NCBI GenBank assembly: GCA_947650285.1
Contig: CANTFL010001315.1
Location: 372,001 to 436,000, forward strand
Origin: Hyaloperonospora brassicae
Lineage: Eukaryota > Oomycota > Peronosporomycetes > Peronosporales > Peronosporaceae
Length of the DNA: 64,000 nucleotides
Direction of reading: 5' to 3'
This document shows positions 10,850 through 23,019 of this stretch, piece by piece; position 1 is the first letter of the stretch; every line of letters starts with the position of its first letter. A program made the position numbers and the translations under genes. The notes beneath the pieces were generated by a model, which saw nothing but the letters and a program-made list of their open reading frames with translations, was not told the DNA's origin and made no database searches.

Positions 10850-13800
10850 AGCCTATCCCGAGCTAATTGCTTTCCCTCCAATCATACCAAGCGCTATTGA
10901 CGTACTGTAGACCTGTTCCAGCGGCTTTAATATCCCGGAGATCTCTGCGGCAGCGGAGGAGGCGACCGAAGCTGCATCTACCTCCGTCGCTCTATTCGCT
11001 AGGTTATGTTCATTTAAAGCTTAGACTAATTATTTCATAGGAAATTGTCACATGAACGTATAGAAGACGACAATTTGTGAGCTTTTTGCGTTGGAATACT
11101 CCAAATTAACGATACGGGTGGTGGCGCTTACGCCTTACAAATAGCGCTTTCCATATTTAAAAGATGCGGAAGTGTCTTGCCTCTTACGTCTATTCTAGCA
11201 GATGTGTAGTTCAATCTTAGGGTGCACAAGGAGTGGAAAAGAATCGCTCATACTTTAGGTAACGACGTTCTCACGACAAAAAGGGCGATTTCCGAGCCTT
11301 TTCGGAAACTGTAGAGTCAGCAGAAGTGGGCGAAGGTACCTATTCTTAACCACTGGGTGACCATCGTACGTCACGAAATAGCTTCCGCTCTGTCGACAGC
11401 GGCGACTTCTACCACCAAGTACAAATATTTTATATCTGGCCCTTCCGGGTTTATGCCGGCAGATATTACACACCTAGAACAGCTATGTACAGATCGCTCG
11501 TCCGCGGGTAGGAGACTGCTGCTGCGTGAAGGAACTGATGACGAGTGGAAAATTATCGTCGTATTTGCAAAAGTTAACTTGGCATGCCGACGTATGCCGG
11601 ACTTCCTCAGGGTTGTAGTGGACAGCAATTAGTGACTGCGGCTTTACAGTACCTCCCGGGCTTAAGTTGAAGGTCATCTTGTGCTACATCTCGGCCACAC
11701 CTGTAGGGTTTCGGTTGGCCGGCAAAAAACGCGTGCTATCACCGAGTCTGTACTTGAATTTGCTTTTATATATGAGGTGAAACTATATGAAGTGCACAAG
11801 CTGCTAGGCTTGACGAATACCATCAATTAAATTGCTCGACCAAGTCGATTCACTTCTTCTTGTTCTCTAGAAACGCTGCCATGAGCCTTCAGGACGTGCG
11901 CATTCCATTTTAAGGCCGTGTCTACAAGCTTACTAACTAGCACCATCAGAAGCGCGGCTCCGTTTGAAATCGTAAACAAGGTTTAAGTGGAAGAGCAGGA
12001 CTCCTTCGAGACGAGTACTCGATTACTTTACATAATCTCACTCGTTTAAATGAAATTAGTCGTGTCACGAAGTACCCCAAGTCGAAGACACCGACGGAAT
12101 TCGACCTTACGACTTGGTTATTAAATCGACGTCCCGAACTTCTACTTCGTGGTAGGTCACATTTAGGTTTTCTGGGGTTTTCCTATTTCTATAGAAGTCA
12201 TTCGTATCCTCTGGTTTGGTACTATTCTTTTTCTGTGTCATCCCGACGTGGGTCGCCGCCTCCAGTACCTCCAGTGTGGCAACCTCGGTTCCCCATTTCC
12301 AGGTGTCAGTCTACTTGTAACGGGCTTACACGTCGGCTGGTAGTCGACAATAGGTGTGGTTCACTCAAGGGATGAGGACCCTTTATAGTGATATTAAAAC
12401 ACAGTATCAATTGTTGAAGACTGATGTCTGTCAACCATTAATTGCGAAATCGTTTGAGAGGTTTATTTAGGACATAGGCGAGTAGGTTAATGATGATTGC
12501 TCTAAGTTTTTTAAGGTTAAAAGAAGAAATATATTTATGTCCCCATTTTGATTCGTTAAAGCCACGTGCTTCACGAGGCGTCTTTGATCGGTAAAAGCTA
12601 GCAATACCTGTGAAGGTAGCTTCACCTCCGCACTCTGTGATGTAATTCTTTTGAATTGTTTGGTCCCCTGGAACAGGGACCGTTAGCTTTCGAACTTGTT
12701 TACTCTCTGAGCTGGATTCTTTGTGCCGAAGTTGCTCATTGAACGTTGAGTATTCCTCTGACATAGGGAGCTGTGTAGCTCCGCTACATTAATAATGACC
12801 AACTACGGGAAGAGGGTCGCATCGAGAGTACGGAGGGATACCTAGACGCCGTGGACGACCTGGCGAAACCTTTCGGCAATCCGCAGAGATTCACAATATA
12901 GCAGATTGACGCTTTTAAGTACAGCGGTCGGCGGATGCAGCGCCCCAAACCGCCGTCACACCCAGCATGGTGCCAGTGATTCCACCAATGGTATCTGAAC
13001 CTCCTGCTGCAAGTCATAGTGAGAGACCACAATTGGTCTTCACGCCTGCTGAAAAAAACTCTGGTGACTCATATCCTGCCCCCAAGACCCCCATTGAGCA
13101 ACCGTGGATCACGAAATCAGTCCGAGGATCTAAAAATAACTGGAATACCCGCCAGCCACTACTTTTCCCCACACAGCTCATTTCGAGACAATTTCAGCCC
13201 TGTCATTCATGGGTGGAACGAAGAGGCCAATCATGGGGTCGAATTTGAAGCCGTTAGTCACTAATCTGACGGATCTCGACGATCATCATCCGGTGCAAAT
13301 TCTCCGCCCTTATATACGCTTGTCAATACAGGAACAAACTCGGCGGAAACAGGCGCTATCGCGAGAAAAGGGGATGATTCACTCATACTTTATGTTGTTG
13401 ACTGTGAAGAGCCAGGTGCGGGCCAAATATCAGATGTTGCTTAGCCGGATGGATGACGAACCGAAGACCGCATTTTCGATGAAGCCGTGCCCGATCGAAG
13501 TCATGATAGACTTGAAAGTTCTCACTCAAATACTGATATTAAAAGAAGAAATAACGCTTGTCTCCGGTTATTGCTTGGCTATGTCTGTAGAGCAAGCACT
13601 GGCCGACGCTGCACTCGACGGGCCTAATGGCTACTTGAATCGACCCAAGGCTATAATCAAGAACGGTGTTCAATACTCAGAATTATTGCACGTTGAGGAG
13701 CACTTTGCACATGATATCCGGGTAGCTGCTCTGCTTAGCTTTTGACGGGGTTGAAAGGCATCGACTAATCTAAAGTCATCAAATCAATACCGATTTTACA

Positions 13801-14010
13801 TAAGAAACTATGCCGCTACAACATTGCTGAAACGGAACGGAGAGGGTGTGAAATACTTGGACAAGCGACCAATTCCTAAGACGGTACATCTATGTTCTCC
13901 ACGCAAAGGCTGCGAACCGGCGGGCCAGATGTGCCGCAAATACAGTCCGTCTGTCGACACGCGGACTCACAAGGCCGTGGACATATGGCGGGAGTCTTAA
14001 TTATATCTCT
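10850..14010 (+). pseudogene. LINE ORF1 region, decayed
   Basis: Plus-strand coding remnants in shifting frames precede the LINE reverse transcriptase. Recognisable blocks: GTDDEWKIIVVFAKVNLACRRMP (near 11540-11600, one frame); VILCYISATPVGFRLAG (11670-11725); LAPSEARLRLKS (near 11940); and the longest, 13209-13745, with LILKEEITLVSGYCLAMSVEQ and DGPNGYLNRPKAIIKNG. A Cys-rich stretch CSPRKGCEPAGQMCRKYSP follows at about 13890-13950, possibly an RNA-binding zinc motif. Assignment to ORF1 rests on position and continuity, not on a domain I can name. Many stops and frameshifts. Confidence 0.5.
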
Positions 14011-16700
14011 CAACGTGCGTAGACGCCATTATCGCTGCAAAATAGGATCATAATTGAGGTCTTCCACTCGTCCTCCGTTACTCTGGACGACATTACTCAG
14101 CCCTCCTTTATTCCGCTTGGAGGGCAGGACTATCGAAGTTTTCGGATTCTCCACCCGTTCTAGCGCATCTATTAGTGGCATCTTAGATTGCGGGATAGGT
14201 TTACTATGGGCCTAAAACTCAATAATATTCCGTGTCTCCACCGGGCAATATTGACTTACTACGATGTTCTTATGCCTCGCATCTCGATAATTGGTCTGGT
14301 GTAGCCGACGTCCAGTCAGTCGGCGGTGCACCTCACGCTTTGGTTCTGTACGGGAGCCTACCATCTACAGCGGATCCGTCACCACCGGTGGAGACACGAA
14401 AACGGGCACACCAATCATGTGATGTTGCTCAACCCACTGAGGACTCCATCCAGAGTAAAAACTCAATAGAGCCACCCATGTCGGACGCCGGACAAAGCAA
14501 CGAACGCGGTCAGCTCGACATTAAGAAGCCGGCCGATAGCATTGATCGCGATAAATGGCCAGGTATTGTCTTATTTATATTTCCATAATGTCGACCTTCA
14601 ACAGTGAAGGCTTGTCTGCGTGTCGACAGTACGACCGCGAAGTGGATGCAAACAGATAAAAAGAACCCTATCGTACTTCTCTATCACCTTAAGAGATTTG
14701 TTTCTATCTGCGTGATGCTTGTAAGTCTTGACGTCCAAGATCTGGTCCATATGTCTGCCGCAGGCGACAGGATAGATTCCTATTCGGATGCACTGTTTTC
14801 GCAAAAAGGTGTCATCAGCGCCCCTTAAGAATGGCTCGATTGTTGGATTGATCGCGCATCATTTACAACCGCTCGGTCAGGCCTATCTCCGCTTATAGAT
14901 AACGGGGACGACTGGCAAAATTTACGCGAGATGAAGTACGCTGCAGATGATAATTTAAAACTATGTGACTCGTGCCTCAAGGTTCGGTATAGTCAGCACC
15001 TGCTGTGCTGTGTTCTTTTCGAGCACAGGATAGGGGTGCTAACCGAGGTGAAGGCGGCGGATTCGTCACCTGATCTACAAATCCGGTTGCATCTGAAGCT
15101 TCTAAAGCAAAATCCCGCCGCCAAGTCTGCCTTCTAACAAAAGGACCGTCTTTACGTGGATTGGAGGGCGGTCGAGGGCTTTTATACTGTGCCATAACAC
15201 CTGCAGCGGAGACGGCGCTCATTTGTTACTAAGGGAACTGTACGATACTCGCTAGCAACGCATTTGCGTCGGCACAATCTTGATTAAGCGGACGCCTTCG
15301 GACGACGGGCATTGCTGTCTGAATGGTCCAGTAGTGATACTGAACAGTATCATAACTTCTCGAAGCACCCAAGTACTACATATCACGCCGAACGTCCGTG
15401 GGTTAAAAAACGTACGGACCGGCTGAATGTCGGCTTAATGTCGCCGTCCTGCCTGTGACCGACTCCAAGCGTGATGCATTCAGGAAATATGCTAAACATA
15501 CGAGGGAGCTCAAGAGTTATGCACGACCTGGACTCGAATGTGGGGTAAGCTCCGGGACGGCGGTCACCCGCCACTTTTGTACTAGAGCATTGGGTCGTCT
15601 CGTCTTGGAGGCGTGGCCAGTTTACTAACAATCTCTTCATCTGAGAAAGCTTCTTCATCGCGTCATGATTTGTGGAATATCAGGACGATCGTAGTCTCAT
15701 TAGATCATGTGGTCATAATCGATGTGTACAATCCCACGCTAAGACTCGAACGCGAAGCCTTCTACATTTCTCTTGCCCGTTGAAAATTTCCTCAGGACAG
15801 CTCTATCGTGACAGGTGAGTTTAAATGCATCAAAAGCCCTCTACTCGATCGGCTTGGTCATCATCGGTCGTGTCGACCGAAAAGCCCGAATTTTAAGCCC
15901 TTCTGTATCTCCAAGGTCTAGAGGATGCTCAAGTCCTTCATTCCACGCCGATCATGAGAACTCAGACGACTGTGTGGATCATTTTAGATACTCGTAGGGG
16001 GGGGGTCAGCAAACCGCATTGACCGATTTTGTGTTTCTTACAAGTAAAATAAATTGGTGCTGTAATGAGCCGTACGAATACCTCCCCAGGCGCCGGAACA
16101 ATAAAAAGTGGAGTTACACTTACGCGTACTAAGGCGTTAAACCTCCACCCTCTACCGGCGTTAGGTATCCTATCCCTTTACAGATACACCAACCCGGACG
16201 CGTTCGAGCCGATCTCATTGCTGAAATGGATGGGTGGGCGGTATCCTTAACTACGTCGGAAAGGCATAGGATGCTGCCGTGAAAACGTGCAAATATTGCA
16301 TTACCACCGCCCGCAAGCGCGAGCGTCAAAGATTAAATCTTTAAAGAAGCGGATAAGCCGACGCGATCGGTGTCAGCTATTGACCCCTTCTCAGTGGAGA
16401 TGCGCTAATATAGAATTTCACCGCCTGAACCATCTCGTTTAATTAAAGCAGAGCCTCTAACAGACCACCGTGCTCCTCAAATGGTCTTTGAAGAGGGTCG
16501 TAGATTGGGGGCGCGACCAAACAGTTACATATATTGTCTGCATTCATGGTCGCTATTTGGGAGAAACATGTTCATTCCCGACAAGTTCGCTTCGGAATGA
16601 TCACCATCTCCCAGCGCCGTGCATCAGGTTGAACCCTTGTCAGATTTACCAAGCGCATTGCTTGAAATCGTGTCAGCGCCTAACAATCGCTTAATTTCAA
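14011..16700 (+). pseudogene. LINE 5' ORF2 / linker region, decayed
   Basis: Between the ORF1-like block and the reverse transcriptase are open fragments at 14232-14588 (Ser/Pro/Asp-rich), 14604-14828 and 14931-15137. A trace of an endonuclease start, TPNVRGL, occurs near 15390, and a fragment with RYTNPDAFE near 16180 lies where AP-endonuclease-like domains of L1-type LINEs sit. No intact catalytic motif can be shown. Assignment is mostly positional. Confidence 0.35.
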
Positions 16701-16719
16701 CCACCGATAAAAAAGGCTG

Positions 16720-19480
16720 ATGTTGGACGTTACTGAGGCTGAAGTCCTCCAAGCCATCAACGAGGTAGGCCGCCACAAAAATCTATAGATCCGCAGGGGC
16801 TAAGCAACGACTTCTACTAATATACGTCCGATTTACTGGCTCCGGCGCTGGTGCATGTGTGCAATCAAATAATGCACGGTTCTCAATACCGTTTTTCTTT
16901 CTCGGAGCACTGATTATTCTACTCCGAATAAGGGTGATTCGCCGGACGCACTTGACTACACGCCGATCTCGTTGCTACAAACCAGTTACAATTTTTTATA
17001 AAGTGTTGGCCTCCCGACTCCATCGTGTCGTACCTACAATCATCCGGACATCGCAACAAGTTTTTGTTCGAGGCGGACAATACCAAACCTGGTCATGATG
17101 AAGACTACCCAACTCGCTTCAGCGGAGGAGAAGACGGACATCTCAGTCGACTTACGCCAAACTATTCTATTACTTGACTTTCGCAATGCGACGACACTGT
17201 AAATCGTGACGCAATGTACGCGACATTACGAAGCTTTCATTTTAATGACGTGTTTATCAAGCTCGTCACCCGGATGTATACGGAAAATACCGCCCGATTT
17301 TTGGTGAATAGGAAACTTTCTGACCCAGTACGTCCGGTTTGGAATACGCCAAGGGTGTCCTCTCGCACCCCTTCTCTTTCTAAATTGTAGTAGAACTACT
17401 GGGGATGGGTATTTACCAGGAGCCCACTATCAGAGGTATTCCGGTGCCCCGGGGCTGGCGGGAGAGAGCATACATTTTCCGCGTTTGTGGAAGACTTCAC
17501 CATTTTTCTAGAGCATTCCCATCCATTAGCACCTGCGTTGGTATTGTTCAATAGATTTGGACAAATATCGGGTCTTCACGCTCAGCCTAATACGAGCAAA
17601 TTTATTACATTAAACACGGCTATCAGGCTCCAACAGTATGGGGGAATCTCAGTCTTACAACACTGAGAGACGACGCGATACCTGGGCTACGAAGTGGAAA
17701 CAGGTGCGTTATCTAATCGAAGCCGGGCGCTACGACTTCAGAAACTTCGTAGGCGGATTATAACTGCCGCAAAAGTTGCAACTAGTGTGCAAAATCGACT
17801 ACTCATTCATTTCGCAATTTTAAACTGGATATCCTGTTCACCGCGGCCGTCTTCGATGTTCCGGGTTGGGCGAGAATGCTAATATCTCGGCTGTATTGCC
17901 AATTCTTTTGTGCGCACGCTCTACGCCTACCGTCCGTTGGCCCAAAATTAACCCGGGCCTACTATTTACGCAACGGAAGGCGGGAGGGGTTGGTATGGTC
18001 TCGTTCAAGGTAGCCGTCAAAACTCAGCGAACGAAGCACGCGTTGCGATGGCTAACGCAACCACATGACAAATATTTTACAGCATGCTGGCTCTGGAATT
18101 ATAGCGTGGTGATTTCCACATCGGCACTAGTCCTGGATATACTTCCGCTAACTGCAACAACGTTCGCCATCGTCCGCGGGCCCGGCAGTTCCATTCTGGC
18201 GCAGGATCTCGAATAGCTCCTGGCACCCTCCCCGAACAAGTTATGTCGATTCGATTCAGGTCGGACGCCTATCACGCACGATTTTCTTTAGGGATGAGCA
18301 GTCAGTGGGACGGCAAAGACTGAAACTAGTCAATCCATCGCACGTTTCCAGACCATTCCGCTGTTTTTGATCAACGGATGGATGCACTAGCCGCTTTCTG
18401 GGGCCGCTTTCACTAGGATGGCAATCCTTGAATTCTAGGGCCTAACGTAAAAATCTCGCGCGAGCCAAATATGATCGAATACTCCCATGTGCACTGCGCG
18501 GTCTTTGCATCCGACGAACGGGGCCATAGGAATTTCTGATTACGTTCCCATCGCTCGGTGGAACTTCGCCTAGGCATTTACATCGTAAACTACAACGATG
18601 GGCGACTTCTATTCAGCTTACGTCACCCCACCTTGCTGTGGCTGCGGGACCGACAGAGCCTGTACTTTCTTACGAGATTCACCTTCGTTTCGGCCCTCAT
18701 ATCAGTGGTCACGGATTCCGGATAATAAAATGTCGAGTCTTGTCGGGACACCGTTGAGTCCGGGGACTCATTAATTTGCCCTTCACCGAGATGTCAATAG
18801 CATACATTGGTCAATTGAAGGCGAATTTTCCGAGCTACGGAATCGCCTAAGCAAGTGTCTCAGTACTGGGGGCACACGCAACATCGGTTCGGTTTTTATC
18901 GCCGACCCGGAGCTCCATCGGTTCCCTTGGAGTGTGCCGGAGAGGGTAACTAATGCCGATTAGCGGAGAGCAATTATGCGGCAAGCGTTTCACGTTCATA
19001 CAAGGCTTTTGCACCTAGCCCTCCAGTCCTGGTTGAAGACTTACGACGCGCAGGGAATTGCGAATTGTCGGCAGTCAGCTGCATTACTTCAAAAGGCTTC
19101 CCATGTTTGGAAACACGCAAACGGGCTCACTGAGTATCAAGAATGGACATGCTAACGTATCGCGATTGAGCAGCTGAATTTATACCATTCCGGCCGCACG
19201 CTGGACAACAGTTGCCATAAGGTAATGCAATGCCGGAGATGCAAAGACACTGCAGCGCATATTTTTAAGTCTGCCTCACCGCACAAGCTTGTCGGTGACA
19301 ATTCATAAGACAGTGGACCGGAGAGTGTGCGACGAACGAAGTCGTTTCACTTTCTTCAGCCACTGCACCAATCGCCAAGCCCCGCCAATTCCACGTCATC
19401 TAAGTCTGCGGTTGCAAAACCGCTTTCAAGATGACTACGACGCAGCCGCAACACAATTCGAACGGATCTAGTTCTTCTTA
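16720..19480 (+). pseudogene. LINE ORF2 reverse transcriptase and C-terminal region
   Basis: L1/Jockey-like reverse transcriptase in several frames. Readable blocks: VTEAEVLQAINEVGRHK (16730), LAPALVHVCNQIMHGSQYP (16840), DALDYTPISLLQTSYNF (16950), VLASRLHRVVPTIIRTSQQVF (17000), TARFLVNRKLSDPV (17290), EHTFSAFVEDFTIFLEH (17460; expected FADD-type active site here is FVED), GGISVLQH and TRYLGYEVETG (17640-17700), INPGLLFTQRKAGGVGMVS (17950). A Cys/His motif (VMQCRRCKDTAAHIFKS) near 19220-19270 matches the C-terminal zinc motif of such elements. Stops and frameshifts throughout. Confidence 0.85.
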
Positions 19481-19584
19481 AGCTCGATCTGCGAAGAACA
19501 TTTGTGGACCGAGCGAATTTCGGTATTCTCTAGAGGGATCGTGACTACTCCATCCGCAAGCGTCCAAACATACTGAAAACGCGG

Positions 19585-20042
19585 TGCAACGGGGCACGCT
19601 TCTAGTCAGATAACTGACAAGACTTTGTGTACTCTATACAAAATGTAGCGTGCTTCCGAACGTGATGTACACGTGCGAGGAAGCGGAGCGAAGCAAACAA
19701 AATTGAAAGGCCCTGTTTGATAAAAAGTAGAGCTGTATTTAATAAAGTAAAGTATTCCTATTAAAACTGTCTTTATTTTAAGCTAACTATATTCAACTAC
19801 AATTTCCCATGTGGGTTGCTTGCTCACCACCAATTGCGCGCGTCTAGCGGCAATTGGTGATAAATCTGATTGATGTAACCACATCATTTAGAAGTAGAGC
19901 ATTCAAAAATATTGCTTTCAGAGGTAATATTCCACCAACATCACCTCTTCTATAGTGATGTTCATTGATAATTATCTAAAAAGATAATACCCAAAATTTG
20001 ATAATTAATATTAATTTTATGTAATGGGCACATCCCATTACA
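19585..20042 (-). repeat. Solo LTR of the A/B gypsy family (458 bp)
   Basis: Begins TGCAACGGGGCACGC and ends CCCATTACA, with internal hairpins and the GCGCGCGTC core shared by the A/B LTRs. A perfect 5-bp target-site duplication, CGCGG, flanks it (19580-19584 and 20043-20047). It interrupts sequence after the LINE. Orientation matches element A. Confidence 0.9.
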
Positions 20043-21045
20043 CGCGGTGCTCGACTACTGCGGGCAATTGCAATACGCAAACATCGAGCCGCGGCTACTG
20101 CTGTATGTGGGTTCATCTTCATGCATGTCTTAAATTACTGTTTCAGGAGCCCCGTGGACATTCTACTCACGCGGGTGTCAGCCACGATCCGCTACCGCTA
20201 CCGGCGCTTATATTCTGGCTCAGGACTTTTCAGACATCTTGCACATAGGAAATTATGCAATAGATGATCCTAAAACTCCTCCTCCTCCTCCATCACACAA
20301 TTGTGGTGCGAGCGCAAAGACACCGTGTTTCGATGCATTAAGTTTGCTACATGTTAATGTGTCTGGTGCTTCTATACGACAGGCTTACGTGAGCTCGGTG
20401 CGTTAGCTAGTGTGAGCATGATAGCACCGCTGCCGTGGCTCAAGCAGCTCCTTTACACGCCTGTCTCGAACTGTTTACCTTAGATCCTAGCGACGACTCG
20501 CTACCCCCGGCGGCCTGCACGAATCTCAGCCTGACCCGGCGCTCTATTTCTTATTGGGGAGCTTCTAGAGAGATCTTGCACATCATTATAATGGATAGTT
20601 GACAGACGTGTTTTTTCTTTCCCCTCCTTCAAGATGTTGATAGTCCCATCTGGCGACCAGCTGCTGCGGGGCTCATCGCCATTTGATAAGGAGGGTGTAT
20701 AAATGAGCCACCTTGCCATAGACTCGAGTGTCCTGTGCTCTGTGAATGAAGGGGTCGAGGCGGTGCATACAATGCGCGACTGTGGCTTCTCGTCGACTGG
20801 TTTGTGTGTGACAGATGCATGCAAGAATCAAGTCGAGCAGCCGGTCTCCACTAAACTGATTTCTGGTCTCAAATGGCATATTGAGCTGCATACTATCGTA
20901 ATGACGATGGTGAATATAAGCGTACGTGAGACGCACGATCCGATCCTTATACCATACGGTAGTCATCGGCCGCATATCTCGTAAGCAGGGTTCCAACCGC
21001 ACGCTGGATGACGGCTCACTGCGTCTCCGAGGCCACCGGTTCACG
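20043..21045. other. Intergenic region; holds one copy of an 86-bp inverted repeat
   Basis: No convincing gene. A CTC-rich tract at 20278-20290 precedes an 86-bp sequence (20292-20377) found again in inverted orientation at 34419-34504 with only two mismatches by eye. Short open frames here show no family resemblance. Confidence 0.5.
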
Positions 21046-21060
21046 TCATTCCAAGATTCA
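21046..21060 (+). promoter_or_regulatory. Oomycete initiator-like element
   Basis: TCATTCCAAGATTC resembles the oomycete core promoter initiator (TCATTYYNCAWTTT) and lies about 50 bp upstream of the ATG at 21098, the usual distance. Match is partial, about 11 of 14 positions. Confidence 0.45.
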
Positions 21061-21097
21061 CCCTCCAGCGATCACTTCTCTAAACCCACAGTGAGCA

Positions 21098-21535
21098 ATG
21101 CGTCTCGTTTTCTCCGTCCTCCTGCCTGGCATCGTCGTCTTCGTCTCCGAGATGAATGTGCTACAAGCCCATCATGCACTTGGTTTCGATGTGGCGGACG
21201 ATCTGGCGACTGGCCTTCGCGGCACTGACGCTGAAGCGACTGCCGACCATGAGAGTCGGGGGGATTTTGATGGTGAGATCCATGAAATCGTGAAGCTGCT
21301 ATCGAATAGCAATGGTGATATGGGGGTCTTGTCGGAAGCGATGGATGAAGCTAAAGAGAAGCTGGATACCATCTTCAAAAAGCTCTATGATCCTTGGTAT
21401 TTGGCACATGGTGATAGTCTTGATGCATTCCTCAGCGCCAAAGACGGCGAACAATGGGTATCGGTAATCAAACGGGTCAATGTATACCTTTCTGAAAATC
21501 AGCGCTTTGACTATAAGACATCTGCCTACATGTGA
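21098..21535 (+). CDS. Small secreted protein, candidate effector
   Basis: A clean 145-residue ORF, the only one in the window not assignable to a mobile element. Residues 1-24 form a signal peptide: basic start MRLVF, a hydrophobic core LLPGIVVFV, and a small-residue region (LQA) before a likely cleavage near residue 24-26. The mature part is soluble, acidic and helical (VLSEAMDEAKEKLDTIFKKL), with YDPWYLAHGDSLDAFLS in the C-terminal third. It has no transmembrane segment and only two Met-rich or Cys-poor features: there are no cysteines in the mature protein. No RXLR-dEER motif is present; the nearest string is GLRGTD. The initiator-like motif 50 bp upstream supports this start. Secreted proteins in repeat-rich DNA are typical of oomycete effectors, but the role here is inference. 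A truncated C-terminus cannot be excluded. Confidence 0.6.
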   Translation: MRLVFSVLLPGIVVFVSEMNVLQAHHALGFDVADDLATGLRGTDAEATADHESRGDFDGEIHEIVKLLSNSNGDMGVLSEAMDEAKEKLDTIFKKLYDPWYLAHGDSLDAFLSAKDGEQWVSVIKRVNVYLSENQRFDYKTSAYM

Positions 21536-22000
21536 TGCGGAAAGGCTACGACGAAGCTTGTGGCGTAAAGAAGAAGGTGAATGTAGACCAAGCTGTAGAA
21601 TAGCTAACGCGCTGCACGGCAGACGACTATAAATTCGGAGGGATGAATTTGACTTGTCGGTCTTGTTGTTGTAAATAGCTGCCTCTGTTTTTGTTTCTTG
21701 CCTTATGATACATAGCATTCAATGCTTGTGGTGAGGCTCATATCGTGGTCATGTTACACACGCTACTCGTGAGCGATTTCATGATAGTTGGATATACTGT
21801 GTCTATTGTTTTCTGGTATCGGCACTTGCTCATATTTCTGTTGTCTCTCCTGCAGGTACTTCTGGCCCCATACCACAACCCATGCTGCTAAATCGAATCC
21901 TACACATCAACATAAATCGTCAGCCGTACTCTGTCTACGCCTTTTGACAACTAGACCGCTCCTACTGTCTAGGCTGTCTGAAATTGTGTTGCGTTATCCT
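21536..22000. other. No gene recognised downstream of the secreted-protein gene
   Basis: Short open frames only. T-rich stretches near 21660-21700 could be part of a 3' UTR. Nothing else supported. Confidence 0.4.
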
Positions 22001-22495
22001 ACAAACTTCAGCGTAAGCCCAAAAAATTATATTATCTTAGTCATTGCGTGACGTTAGCGCCGAACTTCGCGGCAGCTCATGCGTTAGCAATTTATGTTTG
22101 TTCGTTGTTGATGAGGCATGCGTAACTCTCTAAGTATCCGTAAAATTGATAAACAAAGATTCATGGCGATGGGCAAAACTAAATGTTTTTGTGGTATCAC
22201 TATCATCATATATACCAATATCGAAAACTCGCAAGCACCCGATTGCTGCCCACGCAAATCGATTGACACACACAAATCTAAATGATGCGTCTTGCAAAAC
22301 ACTAATTTTGTATCTTTTACTCGCGTCCACGCATCAGCACACCATAACATTTATCAAGAATGTGGCAGCAACGAAGACGTCCGGATTGAGCTTCATCCAA
22401 AGCCTGAATTAGGGTTTGTTGATTAGTTAAATTTTATATCCAGCCAGGTGCCAGAGGTACACCAGTAAATTCTAGAATGTAGAGCAGTCGTAGGT
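22000..22495 (-). repeat. Dispersed repeat R1, copy 1, distal part
   Basis: Read on the minus strand, this matches 63450-63920 with frequent substitutions and small indels; for example GCGTGGGCAGCAATCGGGTG here and GCGTGGGCAGCTATTGGGTG there. It continues, after removal of element A, from 30481 onward. One frame (about 22130-22330) reads RFVCVNRFAWAAIGCLRVF. Family unknown. Confidence 0.75.
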
Positions 22496-22887
22496 TGTAA
22501 CGGGGCACACCCTAGAGTAACTTAACGCAAGGGATTTGGGTGCCCCGACGGACGTACACGTGGCGAGCGAGGAAGCGTAGGTAGGGTAAAAGTAGAACTG
22601 TTATATTAATAAAATTAAGTCTTTAAACTACTGTCTCTTCGTTTGACTTAATTCAATTATACTAATATAACTGCATGTATGGTGACGTCTCGTCACCACT
22701 CATTGCGCGCGTCTTGCGGCGATTGGTGGGTTGATATCATCACGATATCAACCAATGAACAGACCCTTTGGTCGACCCTTCAATATCACTACTTTGGTGA
22801 TATTGTTTAAAGAATATCCATCTTTATATTCTTTATTGTCACTTTCCTTAAAGTGACAATTTCCATGTAACGGGCTGCCCCGTTACA
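22496..22887 (-). repeat. Element A, 3' LTR
   Basis: TGTAACGGGG at one end and CCCCGTTACA at the other. Contains tandemly placed hairpins, for example around TTGATATCATCACGATATCAA, and the ATTGCGCGCGTC core at 22702-22713. Confidence 0.95.
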
Positions 22888-22903
22888 TCACCCCTACCTT
22901 TAA
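22888..22903 (-). other. Element A polypurine tract
   Basis: On the minus strand AAAGGTAGGGGTGA immediately precedes the 3' LTR start. In element B the tract is AAAGGTGGGGGTGA. Confidence 0.7.
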
Positions 22904-23019
22904 CTTATAGTCACAGTGTGACTATCGAAATATGGAGGCCACCCGTTGGCCACCATTGGGACAGGGAGCACTTGTTGGGTCCGTTCCATTCACTTTCCGC
23001 TTGACCTCGCATAGTTAAC

